A stretch of DNA of 64,000 nt from Desulfurobacterium pacificum (lineage in GTDB: Bacteria > Aquificota > Aquificia > Desulfurobacteriales > Desulfurobacteriaceae). The DNA is taken from assembly GCF_900182835.1 (NCBI RefSeq), contig NZ_FXUB01000001.1, positions 124,001-188,000 on the forward strand, in the 5' to 3' direction. Both the position numbers and the translations under genes were made by a program. The number at the start of each line of letters is the position of its first letter. Position 1 is the first letter of the stretch. Shown one piece after another: positions 44,188-53,669 of this stretch. The notes under the pieces are model-generated. The model was given only the letters and a program-made list of their open reading frames with translations. It did not search any database and was not told where the DNA came from.

Positions 44188-45933
44188 ATGATAAAAGAAC
44201 GACTGAATATACGAAAAATAATGCTTCTCTCTGTTCCTGTAGGCATAGCTGCAGGAATATTTACAGTTTTGTTTCTAAAAGCTTTAGATTTCTCTACCCA
44301 CGTATTTCTTGAACAACTTGTAGGATATATTCCCCCGAAACCTTCGGGTGAAGGAGGTAGATTACCCTATCTGTACTCTCCTGAAAACATCTATTTACTT
44401 CCGTTTGTGACAGCGTTAGGAGGACTTATCACAGGACTTTTAATATATTTCCTATCTCCAGAATCAGCAGGAATAGGTACTGATGCAGCGATTAGAGCTT
44501 TTCATAAAGGACTACCATTAGGATTTAAAACAGCAATTCTAAAACTCGTAACATCAGCAATAACAATAGGTTCTGGAGGGGCTTCCGGAAGAGAAGGACC
44601 TATGGCTTTAATTGGAGCAAGTGTAGGAAAAGGAATAGCTAAGCTGTTCAAACTCAGTCCAAAAGAGCAAAATATACTTTTAGCTGCCGGACTGGGAGCT
44701 GGAATAGGTGCCGTATTTAGAGCACCTTTTGCTGGAGGTATATTAAGCGCCGAAGTATTTTACAAAGAAGATTTTGAAGTAGAAGCGCTTATTCCTGGTT
44801 TTTTAGCCTCAATCATCGCTTATATAGTAGCAGGTAGTTTTATAGGCTTTCAAACTCTGTTTAACATATCACTACATAAACTCACGTTCTCACAAGAAAT
44901 CATAGCCGGATACGTCATATTAGGTATAGTATCTGCCGTTGTAGCAAAACTATTAATAAACATTTTTTATAAGGTAGAGGACTATTTTAAAAACATAAAA
45001 GTCCCTGATTACATTAAGCCAGCAATTGGAGGATTTGTTGTAGGTATATGCGGAATAATAACGCCTTTAGCTATAGGCAACGGCTACGGTTGGATTCAAA
45101 TGTTAATGAACGACAATATGTCATTCTTTTCCCCTTTTAAACTTTTTATAAGCATATTCTTGGTAATTTTAGCTCTGTCTTTCACATTAGGTTCTGGAGG
45201 TTCCGGAGGAGTATTTGGACCTTCATTAGTTATTGGAGGTATCACAGGAGCGTGGCTTTCTACATTTTTCAATAGCATATTAGGAGCAAAAGTATTTCAG
45301 ATATCCTCTATGACTATGGTAGGAATGATATCCGTTTTTACTGCTGCTGCCAGTGCCCCTTTGTCAACAATTGTTTTAGTTGCAGAAATGACAAGAGGTT
45401 ACGACCTATTACCTTTAGCCATAATCTCAATAGTAGTAGCTTACGTTTTAGCAGGAAATGAAAAAACGATATTTAAATCTCAAGTAAAATCACGCCTTCA
45501 ATCCCCTGTACACCAGGATGAACTTAAGGTTCACCTTCTTGAAATTGCCAAAGTTAAAGATGTAATGACAAAAAATGTAATAACAATTTCTCCTGAAGAA
45601 CCTGCTATAAAAGCAAGAGAAATAATGGCAGAAAAGTTTATAGCCGGGTTACCTGTTGTTGTAAATGGTGTTGTAGTCGGTATTGTAACAACATCCGATA
45701 TCCTAAAGTTAAACCCAGAGGAATTAGAACACGTTAAAGTCAGAGAGATAATGACTCCACAACCTAATTGTGTTTTACCTGATTGGACTCTTTTAGAAAC
45801 TTTACAGCTTTTTATATCCAGAGGATACGGAAGAGCCCCCGTTGTTAAAGACTTTGAATCCATGAAACTTGTAGGTATCATTTCAAGGTCAGATATTAGT
45901 AGATATATGATAAAAAGGTCAATTGTAGAATGA
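44188..45933 (+). CDS. ClC-type chloride channel/antiporter with C-terminal CBS pair
   Basis: 581 residues. The ClC core (residues 15-425, about 11 membrane helices) keeps GSGGASGREGP with the gating Glu and GSGGSGGVFGPSLVIGG. Residues 450-570 are two CBS domains (VKDVMTKNVITISPEEPAIKARE and VREIMTPQPNCVLPDWTLLE), which bind adenine nucleotides and regulate transport. No ribosome site stands at the usual distance; TAAAAT at 44173-44178, nine bases before the ATG, suggests a leaderless transcript. mutL overlaps its stop by four bases. A second ClC without CBS domains lies four genes on. Confidence 0.92.
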   Translation: MIKERLNIRKIMLLSVPVGIAAGIFTVLFLKALDFSTHVFLEQLVGYIPPKPSGEGGRLPYLYSPENIYLLPFVTALGGLITGLLIYFLSPESAGIGTDAAIRAFHKGLPLGFKTAILKLVTSAITIGSGGASGREGPMALIGASVGKGIAKLFKLSPKEQNILLAAGLGAGIGAVFRAPFAGGILSAEVFYKEDFEVEALIPGFLASIIAYIVAGSFIGFQTLFNISLHKLTFSQEIIAGYVILGIVSAVVAKLLINIFYKVEDYFKNIKVPDYIKPAIGGFVVGICGIITPLAIGNGYGWIQMLMNDNMSFFSPFKLFISIFLVILALSFTLGSGGSGGVFGPSLVIGGITGAWLSTFFNSILGAKVFQISSMTMVGMISVFTAAASAPLSTIVLVAEMTRGYDLLPLAIISIVVAYVLAGNEKTIFKSQVKSRLQSPVHQDELKVHLLEIAKVKDVMTKNVITISPEEPAIKAREIMAEKFIAGLPVVVNGVVVGIVTTSDILKLNPEELEHVKVREIMTPQPNCVLPDWTLLETLQLFISRGYGRAPVVKDFESMKLVGIISRSDISRYMIKRSIVE

Positions 45934-47371
45934 TAAAAAAGCTACCTGAAAGTGTAATAAGAATAATTTCTTCAGGACAGATAGCATCTTCTCCAACTGC
46001 TGTATTAAAGGAACTAATAGAAAACAGTCTTGATGCAAATGCAAAAAAATAAAGGTAGCAATAAAAGATACACGTAATTTTTCTGTTTCAGACGATGGGA
46101 TAGGAATCCCGTTTAAAGATTTACCTTTAACCGTTGAAAGATTTACAACAAGCAAAATAGAAAAAAAGGAAGACATCCTTAAACTTAAAACTTACGGTTT
46201 TAGAGGTGAAGCCCTTTATGCAATTGCTTCAGTATCAAAATTGACCATAAAAAGCAAATACCAGAAGGAAAACTTAGGAGGAAAACTTCACGTATGTGCC
46301 AATACCATATTAGAATATAAACCTGTACCATTTTCTCAAGGAACTAAAGTAACTGTAGAAGACCTGTTTTTTAATACTCCTGTCAGGAAAAAGAGCATTC
46401 AAAGAAAAGAAAAAAGCAATATGGTTGCTATAGTAAAGACATTAGCTTTGGCAAATCCTAATGTAACTTTCCAGATAAATGAAAAAACCCTTCCAGCCTC
46501 ATCCATTCACGAAAGAATCAAGCAAATAAGCGGAATTGATTACTTCTCTGAAGTTAGAGGAGATAACTTTCACATCTTTTTTAACAAAAGAAACGATGAC
46601 GAAAAAAGAAAGATTACCTTAACGTTTGTCAACAAAAGACCGGTAGAAATCCCTGAAATAAAACAACTTATGGAAGAATTAAATATTGGAAACTACATAT
46701 TATTCCTAACAGTACCGCCAGAAGAAATTGATGTAAATGTGACACCTCTAAAAGATAAAGTATTCATAAACAATAAAAAGATTTTTGAGACTATAAAAGA
46801 ACAACTAAAGCCAAACGTTACACTTCCTACAATAGCTTTCGTAAAGGAAGAAAAAGTTGAATATAAAACTGAAAAAATCAAACTTTTAGGTACGGATGGA
46901 ACGGTAATTATTGGCTACGACAACGAATATTACTACTTTTTTGACCAACACCTTATACATGAAAGGGTCAACTATGAAGAACTTATTAAGAAGCTAAAAA
47001 GTGGCGAAATTTCTACCGTGAAGTTAACACAGAATCTCAAACTTCCCTATGATAAGAATTTAGCCGACAAACTGAAAAATATAGGAGTAGAGTTCTCTGT
47101 AAAAGATAAACAGTTAATAGTTACAGGTATTCCAGAGATATTGAACATAGAGGATATAAACGAGATTATCTCAGGCAAAAGCCCCGAGAGTATTGCCTCT
47201 ATAGCCTGTAAAAAAGCCATAAAGAGTGGACATTTTCCTATAAGTACGTCTCAGGTAGAAGAGCTGTTTGAAAAATATCTACAATGTGAAGAGAAAGAAG
47301 TCTGCCCCCATGGAAGACCCATATATACCAGGATAAGACGGAAAAAAATCCTCAAAAATTTAGGAAGGTAA
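45930..47371 (+). pseudogene. mutL: mutL, DNA mismatch repair endonuclease, broken by a one-base frameshift
   Basis: The frame from the ATG at 45930 encodes the MutL N-terminus (SGQIASSPTAVLKELIENSLDANAK) and stops at TAA 46050 after an A7 run (46043-46049). Shifting back one base restores an open frame to 47371 with DDGIGI, TTSKI, YGFRGEAL, the DQHLIHERVNYE endonuclease motif (DQHAx2Ex4E with A to L), ACKKAIKSG and CPHGRP. The joined product is about 479 residues, the compact size seen in Aquifex MutL. Eight A would restore the frame; the A AAA AAA run could also allow -1 slippage of ribosome or polymerase. So it may be a true mutant, a sequencing error, or expressed by slippage. Confidence 0.9.
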
Positions 47372-47440
47372 GTTGTAGTTTCTACTTGAAAGACTATTTT
47401 ATCTTAAACGTATCAAAAACTCCCTAAACGGAGGAAAGTA

Positions 47441-48349
47441 ATGAACTGGAACACAATTAAAACCACTTTACTTTTAGGACTTCTAACAGGAATACTTATC
47501 GCATTTGGAAAGATTTTAGGCGGTAACGTTGGTATGGTAATTGCCCTATTTATGGCTGCCATAATGAACTTCGGAAGCTGGTACTTTTCCGACAAAATCG
47601 TTCTTTCTATGTACGGAGTTAAACTCCTTTCAGAAGAGGAAGCACCGTTATTGCATTCAATTGTAGAAAAATTAGCAAAGAACGCCGGCATTCCTAAACC
47701 AAAGGTAGGAATAGCACCAATGAACGTTCCCAACGCTTTTGCAACAGGTAGAAATCCAGAACACGGAGTAGTAGTTGTAACTCCAACTATTGTAGAACTG
47801 TTAGACGAAGACGAACTTGAAGGAGTTTTAGCACACGAAATTGCTCACATTAAGAATAGAGACACCCTAATTCAAGCTGTAGCAGCAACAATAGCCGGTG
47901 CGATAACCACTCTTGCAAACATGGCACAGTGGTTTTTCCTGTTCGGCGGTGCAAGAGATGAAGAAGATAACGGCGGATGGGCAGAAGTGATTGGAATAAT
48001 TCTTATGGTCATTTTAGCGCCAATAGCAGCAGCTTTAATACAAATGGCTATTTCAAGAGCAAGAGAGTATAAAGCTGATGAAACGGGAGGAATTATCTCC
48101 GGAAAGCCAGAAGCTTTAGCGAGCGCCCTTAAAAAACTTGAAGAATATGCCCATAGAATACCGCCAGAAATAGCAAAACAGGAAGTAAATCCAGCTACAA
48201 GCCACCTGTTTATAGTTAACCCACTAAAAGGTGATGCAATCGCTGCTTTATTCTCTACTCACCCACCAACAGAAGATAGAATTAGAAGACTTTTAGAGCT
48301 TGCTAAAAAACTCTTTGGTAAAATCAGGGAAACCCTATGGAGATGGTAA
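47441..48349 (+). CDS. htpX: Membrane zinc metalloprotease HtpX
   Basis: 302 residues with four membrane segments (two N-terminal, two after the active site). The zinc motif is HEIAHIKNRD and the third ligand Glu is in REYKADETGG. HtpX degrades damaged membrane proteins along with FtsH. GGAGG lies before the ATG. It is followed five bases later by the second ClC gene. Confidence 0.95.
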   Translation: MNWNTIKTTLLLGLLTGILIAFGKILGGNVGMVIALFMAAIMNFGSWYFSDKIVLSMYGVKLLSEEEAPLLHSIVEKLAKNAGIPKPKVGIAPMNVPNAFATGRNPEHGVVVVTPTIVELLDEDELEGVLAHEIAHIKNRDTLIQAVAATIAGAITTLANMAQWFFLFGGARDEEDNGGWAEVIGIILMVILAPIAAALIQMAISRAREYKADETGGIISGKPEALASALKKLEEYAHRIPPEIAKQEVNPATSHLFIVNPLKGDAIAALFSTHPPTEDRIRRLLELAKKLFGKIRETLWRW

Positions 48350-48353
48350 AAGT

Positions 48354-49682
48354 TTGAGGGAAAAGGGCAAGCTGTTTTGGGAATACGTTAAAGGATGTGC
48401 GATAACAAATCTTATTCATAGATTTGACCTATCAACAATTTCCACCTTCTTCGGAAGGTGGATTCCTTTTGCATTTGCAGTAGGTATTGTTACAGGCAGT
48501 ATAGCTTCTTTTATGGATGTAGTAATTTTAAAGCTTAACTCTATTCTAGTTCAAAACGTTCCTCTGCTACTTCTTTACCCTTTATTAGTCTCTATCATAG
48601 TAGGTTACGCCTTAAAAGTTGACCCAGTAATAGGCGGGCCGGGAATCGGTTACGCAATAATCCACTTAAAAACCAGATACTACGTTCCTGTAAAAACCGT
48701 TCTTTTAAAGCTTTTGACGGCAACTTTGGTTCTATCGGGAGGATTTATAGCTGGAAGAGAAGGTCCTTCGTTTTTTATTGGCGTTGCTTTGGGTGAATGG
48801 TTCGGGCGTTCCTACGGTTTAGGGAAAAAGTATAAGTCGCTTTTAGGATTGATAGGCGGTGGAGCTTTTACAGGAGCATTACTTAAAGCACCTTTAGGAA
48901 GTGCCATATTTGCCATGGAATTAGAAGAAATGTACAATTTTGATTATAGACCTTTCGTTCCTATGATTATCGCTTCAATAGTAAGTTATCTAACTTTTTC
49001 ATTTTTTAGAGGTGAAAGTGCTTTTATTCATTTAACAAAAAGCCCTGAATGGACTCTCAATACCATCCCTTACATCGTTGTTATGGGACTTCTAATCAGC
49101 TTAATTATTTACGTTTATACATTCCTATTTCATACTGCTACCTGCTCATCAAAGTTTTTTGACCACAAAATCCGCCCCCTCATCGGCACCTCTTTGGCTC
49201 TTCCCCTATTGGCACTACTTTTTCTCGTTACAAAAGATACCGATTTCCTATCAGCTCCTGCTCACATGGGAATCGTTTCAAAGTTAGCGCAAGTTCCGTT
49301 AGGCGTCGGGACGGATATCTTTATAGTTATCTGCGTTCTGCTGGTAACAAGTTTAACGCTGTCTTTCGGCATTCCAGGTGGTTTGGTTCTGCCGAACCTT
49401 TTAATCGGCGCAGCAGTTGGCAACATGTTTGGTCACATGTTTCCAGACCAGATAGTCACATTTACGCTTGCAGGGATGGGAGCAGCTTTAGCGGCAGGTG
49501 CTAAAACGCCGTTAGCAGCGATAGTCATGATAACCGAAATGACCCACGCAGACGTTGTAATTCCGATGACAGCAGCTATAATCACGAGCTACACTACAAG
49601 TTTTGGTTTCAGCCTCTACTTAGGACAAGAAATGAAACTTAAACCGATGACGGGAAAAGATGGAAGAAGTGATAAAAAATAA
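48354..49682 (+). CDS. ClC-type chloride channel/antiporter without CBS domains
   Basis: 442 residues from the TTG at 48354, preceded by GGAG; the frame is open back to 48300 inside htpX but without support. Core motifs GGFIAGREGPSFFIGVALGE (gating Glu) and FGIPGGLVLPNLLIGAAVG are kept, and LALALL-type helices fill the rest. The usual GSGIP filter reads SGGFIAGREGP. It lacks CBS domains, unlike the ClC at 44188, so the two are probably differently regulated. coaBC overlaps its end by 23 bases. Confidence 0.88.
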   Translation: MREKGKLFWEYVKGCAITNLIHRFDLSTISTFFGRWIPFAFAVGIVTGSIASFMDVVILKLNSILVQNVPLLLLYPLLVSIIVGYALKVDPVIGGPGIGYAIIHLKTRYYVPVKTVLLKLLTATLVLSGGFIAGREGPSFFIGVALGEWFGRSYGLGKKYKSLLGLIGGGAFTGALLKAPLGSAIFAMELEEMYNFDYRPFVPMIIASIVSYLTFSFFRGESAFIHLTKSPEWTLNTIPYIVVMGLLISLIIYVYTFLFHTATCSSKFFDHKIRPLIGTSLALPLLALLFLVTKDTDFLSAPAHMGIVSKLAQVPLGVGTDIFIVICVLLVTSLTLSFGIPGGLVLPNLLIGAAVGNMFGHMFPDQIVTFTLAGMGAALAAGAKTPLAAIVMITEMTHADVVIPMTAAIITSYTTSFGFSLYLGQEMKLKPMTGKDGRSDKK

Positions 49683-50835
49683 AAAAATCCTTTTAGCAGT
49701 TACAGGAAGCATTGCTGCCTATAAGTCTGTTGAAATACTCCGCCTGCTTCAAAAGAAAGGTGCAGAAGTTAGAGTTGCGATGACGCCGTCGGCTGCAAAG
49801 TTCGTTGCCCCACTGACTTTTGAAGCGCTCACAGGATACCCCGTCTTTTTAGAAAACGTTCCGGAAAGGGAATGCGAAATAAGGCACACAACGCTTTCTG
49901 CATGGGCAGACCTTCTTTTAATAGCACCTGCAACGGCAAACACGATAGCAAAAATAGCCTGCGGTATTGCAGACACTTCCGTCACAGAGTTAGCTCTGTG
50001 CTGCCAGAAGGGAATTATCTGCCCGGCAATGAACGTAAGGATGTTTGAAAACCCCGTTACTCAGGAAAACCTAAAAAAACTTAAAAGTTTAGACTGGGAT
50101 ATTGTTGAACCAAAAAGCGGTTACCTGGCGTGCAGAGAAGAAGGCAAAGGCAGGCTTGCCGACGTTGAAGACATAGTTGACGCAGTCAGCTACTATTTTA
50201 TGCCCAAAACTTTAAAAGGTAAAAAGGTAGTAGTAACGGCAGGCGCAACAAGGGAATACATTGACCCGGTTCGCTTTATTTCAAACCCTTCTAGCGGAAA
50301 AATGGGATTTGCTTTAGCAAAAGCATCCAAAGGCTTTGGTGCGGACGTCGTGTTAATAACTGGAAAAACGCACCTGAAAACCCCATACGGCGTTAAAAGG
50401 ATAGACGTTGAAACCGTTGAAGAGATGCACAACGCCGTAATGAAAGAGGTAAAAGACGCCGATATTTACATATCTTCTGCCGCAATTGGAGATTTTAAAC
50501 CGGCACGCCGCAGCACTGAAAAGATAAAGAAAACCAAAGACAGGCTGACGCTTGAACTGGTAAGAACGCAGGATATCTTAAAAGCCGTAGGTGAAAGTAA
50601 AAGAGAAGGTCAGTTAGTTATCGGGTTTGCGGCGGAAACGGAAAACGAGATAAAAAACGCTAAAGAAAAGATGAAAAGGAAAAACTTAGACGGAATAGTG
50701 GTAAACAACGTGAAGAAAGGTATTTTCGGCTCTGACGAGACGGAAGTTACCTTTTTATTTAAAGGGAAAGAAAAGAAGATTTCCGGTTCAAAAGAGAAAG
50801 TTGCACTTGAAATCATTAAAGAAATTGCAGGTTAA
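49660..50835 (+). CDS. coaBC: Bifunctional phosphopantothenoylcysteine decarboxylase/synthetase CoaBC
   Basis: 391 residues. Residues 1-180 are the flavin decarboxylase CoaC: VTGSIAAYKSVEILR, APATANTIAKIACGIAD and PAMNVRMFENP. Residues 185-391 are the synthetase CoaB: VVTAGATREYIDPVRFISNPSSGKMG and the KKTKD stretch. Two steps of coenzyme A synthesis in the cytoplasm. Followed 11 bases later by ftsY. Confidence 0.97.
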   Translation: MEEVIKNKKILLAVTGSIAAYKSVEILRLLQKKGAEVRVAMTPSAAKFVAPLTFEALTGYPVFLENVPERECEIRHTTLSAWADLLLIAPATANTIAKIACGIADTSVTELALCCQKGIICPAMNVRMFENPVTQENLKKLKSLDWDIVEPKSGYLACREEGKGRLADVEDIVDAVSYYFMPKTLKGKKVVVTAGATREYIDPVRFISNPSSGKMGFALAKASKGFGADVVLITGKTHLKTPYGVKRIDVETVEEMHNAVMKEVKDADIYISSAAIGDFKPARRSTEKIKKTKDRLTLELVRTQDILKAVGESKREGQLVIGFAAETENEIKNAKEKMKRKNLDGIVVNNVKKGIFGSDETEVTFLFKGKEKKISGSKEKVALEIIKEIAG

Positions 50836-50846
50836 GGAGTAGGAGA

Positions 50847-52274
50847 ATGTTTGGATTTTTCAAAAAGAAACCCTCTTTAAAAGAAGAACTGTCAAAAAAT
50901 CCCCACCAACCCCACAAGTGGATAAAATTAGCCGAAGAAAGCGAAAAAGAAGCCCCGCAGGCTTTAATAAACGCTCTTCTTTACAGCAACGGCGAACTAA
51001 TAGACACGGTAGCGAAAAAGATTAAAAACTTAGCTCTTTTCAGAAAAGTTGAACCGCTCATACCAGAAGTAGAAAAATCTTTAGGAAAAGACTACGCATC
51101 GTTCCTTCAAGGCTTAGTAGAAGAATACAAAAGAAACTACCAGAAGGCGAGGAACCTTTACGACGTTGCCAGAAACAGTCAGAACAAAACGTTATCATTC
51201 CTTTCAAACTACTACATCGCGATGCTCTACCTCAAAGAAGGTCTTTTAGACCTTGCCTACAAAACGATTAAAGAGATTGAAGCAGAAGCGCCGGAAACTT
51301 ACAAGTTAGAACTCAGCGTCAAGAAAAGGGAATTGGAAGAACAGTTAGGCATAAGCGGCTCAAAAATTCTAAAGTCCTTTAAAGAAGGATTAAAGAAAAC
51401 GCGAGACGCTTTAGGCTTATCAGACTTTGCAGGCAGACAGGTTGATGAAAGCCTTTTTGAAGAGTTAGAAGAAAGGCTCATTCTTGCAGACGTCGGCGTT
51501 TCAACAACGCTGAAGCTGATTGAAGAGTTAAGAAAAGAAGCGAAAAAGAAAAAGATTAAAACTTCTGACGAACTACTTGAAATAATGAAAGAAAAGCTCA
51601 AAGCTATCCTCAAAAACTGCAAGGGAGAGCTGAACTTAACTGAAAAACCTTCAGTAATTTTAGTTTTAGGCGTTAACGGCGTTGGAAAAACAACGACAAT
51701 TGGGAAGTTGGCAAAACAGCTAAAAGACAGCGGGCTTTCCGTCGTTTTAGCGGCAGCGGATACATTTAGAGCAGCGGCGATAGAACAGCTTGAAGTGTGG
51801 GCTGAAAGGGCAGGAGCAAGAATAGTAAAGGGACAGGAAGGAACCGACCCGGCAGCAGTAGTATTTGACGCAATTCAGAGTATAAAAGCAAAGGGAGAAG
51901 ACGTTTTAATAGTTGACACGGCTGGAAGGCTTCACAACAAGCAGAACCTTATGAAAGAGATACACAAGATAAAGAAAGTAATTGCGAGAGAGTTCCCCGG
52001 ACAGCCTGCAGAAATACTTTTAGTTCTTGACGCAAACACGGGACAGAACGCCATATCTCAGGCGAAAACCTTTAAAGAGATAACAGACGTTACAGGCATA
52101 GCTCTTACCAAGTTAGACGGAACTGCAAAGGGTGGAATAGTAATCGCCATCTGCAACGAACTGAAAATCCCGATAAAGTTTGTGGGAATAGGCGAAAAGA
52201 TTGAAGACCTCAGAAAGTTTGACCCGAACGAGTTCGTTGAAAGCCTTTTTGAAATGGGAGAAGGCGAAGAATGA
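50847..52274 (+). CDS. ftsY: Signal recognition particle receptor FtsY with TPR-like N-terminal domain
   Basis: 475 residues. Residues 1-165 are helical with TPR-like features (YQKARNLYDVARN, LSNYYIAMLYLKEGLLDLAYKTI) instead of the acidic A domain of proteobacterial FtsY. The NG domain follows: RLILADVGVSTT in the N part, LGVNGVGKTTTIGKLA (P-loop), DTFRAAAIEQL, DTAGRLHNKQNLM and TKLDGTAKGG. FtsY receives ribosome-SRP complexes at the membrane. It is joined to mnmE by a four-base overlap. A C-rich motif at 50894 encodes KNPHQPH at the start of the N-domain. Confidence 0.96.
   Translation: MFGFFKKKPSLKEELSKNPHQPHKWIKLAEESEKEAPQALINALLYSNGELIDTVAKKIKNLALFRKVEPLIPEVEKSLGKDYASFLQGLVEEYKRNYQKARNLYDVARNSQNKTLSFLSNYYIAMLYLKEGLLDLAYKTIKEIEAEAPETYKLELSVKKRELEEQLGISGSKILKSFKEGLKKTRDALGLSDFAGRQVDESLFEELEERLILADVGVSTTLKLIEELRKEAKKKKIKTSDELLEIMKEKLKAILKNCKGELNLTEKPSVILVLGVNGVGKTTTIGKLAKQLKDSGLSVVLAAADTFRAAAIEQLEVWAERAGARIVKGQEGTDPAAVVFDAIQSIKAKGEDVLIVDTAGRLHNKQNLMKEIHKIKKVIAREFPGQPAEILLVLDANTGQNAISQAKTFKEITDVTGIALTKLDGTAKGGIVIAICNELKIPIKFVGIGEKIEDLRKFDPNEFVESLFEMGEGEE
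50894..50918 (-). repeat. G-rich/ATTTTT interspersed motif (complement)
   Basis: AAAAAATCCCCACC followed by AACCCCACAAG at the start of ftsY; on the minus strand the G-rich end is first. Confidence 0.6.
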
Positions 52275-53665
52275 AAGACTACCTGTGCGAGGATACGATA
52301 GCGGCGATAAGCACGCCGATAGGCAAAGGAGCGATAGGAATAGTCAGAATTTCGGGCAGAAAGGCTTTAGAGATATTAAAGGAAATTTACAGGACGAAGT
52401 CAGGGAAAAAGAAGGAAGAGTTTGAAGACAGAAAGATGACCTACGGCGTTGTCGTTGACGATAAAGGAAAAGAAATAGACGAAGTTTTAGCCGTTTACAT
52501 GAAAGCGCCGAAAACCTTTACCGGCGAAGATGTGGTGGAAATTCACAGCCACGGCGGAACGGTAGTTGTAAGGAAAATCCTGCGGGAAGTTTTAAAACGA
52601 GGGGCAAGGCTTGCCGAGCCTGGTGAATTCACGATGAGGGCGTTCGTTCACGGCAGAATTGACCTGCTTCAGGCAGAAGCTATAAACGACTTGATAAATG
52701 CAACGAACGAAATGTCTGCGCAGGTAGCAGTAAATCAGCTTGAGGGAAAGCTATCTCAAAAGATAAAGAAAATAAGAGATAAACTTCTTGAACTGAAGGC
52801 GTTTGTTGAGGTGGGGGTGGATTTTCCCGAAGAAGAAGTTGAAATAATGGAATCAGCACAGGTTAAAGAAAAGTTAAACGAAATAAAAAGGCAGATTGAA
52901 AACCTGCTTAAAAGCTACAAAGATGGAAAAATCTTAAAAGAAGGCATAAAAGTCGCAATAGTCGGCAGACCAAACGTTGGAAAATCCTCCCTCCTCAACG
53001 CCATCCTCAACGAAGAAAGAGCAATCGTCACAGAAATCCCGGGAACAACAAGAGACGTAATAGAAGAATCGGTCACATTCCACGGACTTCCTTTAAGACT
53101 CATAGACACAGCAGGCATCAGAGAAGCAGAAGATGTAGTAGAGAAAATCGGCATAGAGAGAAGTCTAAAAAGCATAGAAAACGCAGACGTCGTCCTGTTC
53201 GTAATAGACGGCTCTCAAGAGTTAACAGAAGAAGACAGAAAGTTAGTAGAAAAACTGAAAAATAGAGGCAACGTGATAGTAGTAATAAACAAAAAAGATG
53301 CAGGGCTTAAAGTAAGTTGCAAAGACGTAAAAGACTTCAAGGCTTGCGTAGAGATAAGTGCAAAAACAGGCGAAGGTCTTGAAAAGTTAGCAGAAACGAT
53401 AGGCAGAATCGTAATGTTTGAACCTGAAAGAGAAATCGGCAGCGATGAAGCGGTAATCAGCAACGAAAGGCAGAAGCAACTTTTAGAAAAAGCTCTTGAA
53501 TCTGTAAACAAAGTCCTCAATACTCTTGAAGGCGGATACGAGTCACCGGAATTCCTGTCAATAGACATAGATGAAGCACTAAAATACTTGGGTGAGCTAA
53601 TTGGAGAGGTGACAACCGAAGACATGCTTGATATAATCTTTTCCAGATTTTGCATAGGGAAATAA
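52271..53665 (+). CDS. mnmE: tRNA modification GTPase MnmE (TrmE)
   Basis: 464 residues. The N-terminal tetrahydrofolate-binding domain begins with EDTIAAISTPIGKGAIGIVRISG; the G domain has GRPNVGKSSLLNAIL, TTRDVIEE, DTAGIRE and NKKD; the protein ends FCIGK, the family's terminal Cys motif. With MnmG it modifies U34 of certain tRNAs. The G1 stretch coincides with one C-rich motif copy (52981), and another, reversed, lies at 52808. Confidence 0.98.
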   Translation: MKDYLCEDTIAAISTPIGKGAIGIVRISGRKALEILKEIYRTKSGKKKEEFEDRKMTYGVVVDDKGKEIDEVLAVYMKAPKTFTGEDVVEIHSHGGTVVVRKILREVLKRGARLAEPGEFTMRAFVHGRIDLLQAEAINDLINATNEMSAQVAVNQLEGKLSQKIKKIRDKLLELKAFVEVGVDFPEEEVEIMESAQVKEKLNEIKRQIENLLKSYKDGKILKEGIKVAIVGRPNVGKSSLLNAILNEERAIVTEIPGTTRDVIEESVTFHGLPLRLIDTAGIREAEDVVEKIGIERSLKSIENADVVLFVIDGSQELTEEDRKLVEKLKNRGNVIVVINKKDAGLKVSCKDVKDFKACVEISAKTGEGLEKLAETIGRIVMFEPEREIGSDEAVISNERQKQLLEKALESVNKVLNTLEGGYESPEFLSIDIDEALKYLGELIGEVTTEDMLDIIFSRFCIGK

Positions 53666-53669
53666 CCCG

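Noticed and set aside
46241-47371. mutL starting at the TTG at 46241 as an intact gene
   Set aside because: It would lack the essential N-terminal ATPase motifs, which are present just upstream in the shifted frame; the joined reading is the true gene.
48300-48353. Start of the second ClC at 48300
   Set aside because: It would overlap htpX by 50 bases with no ribosome site; TTG 48354 has GGAG upstream.
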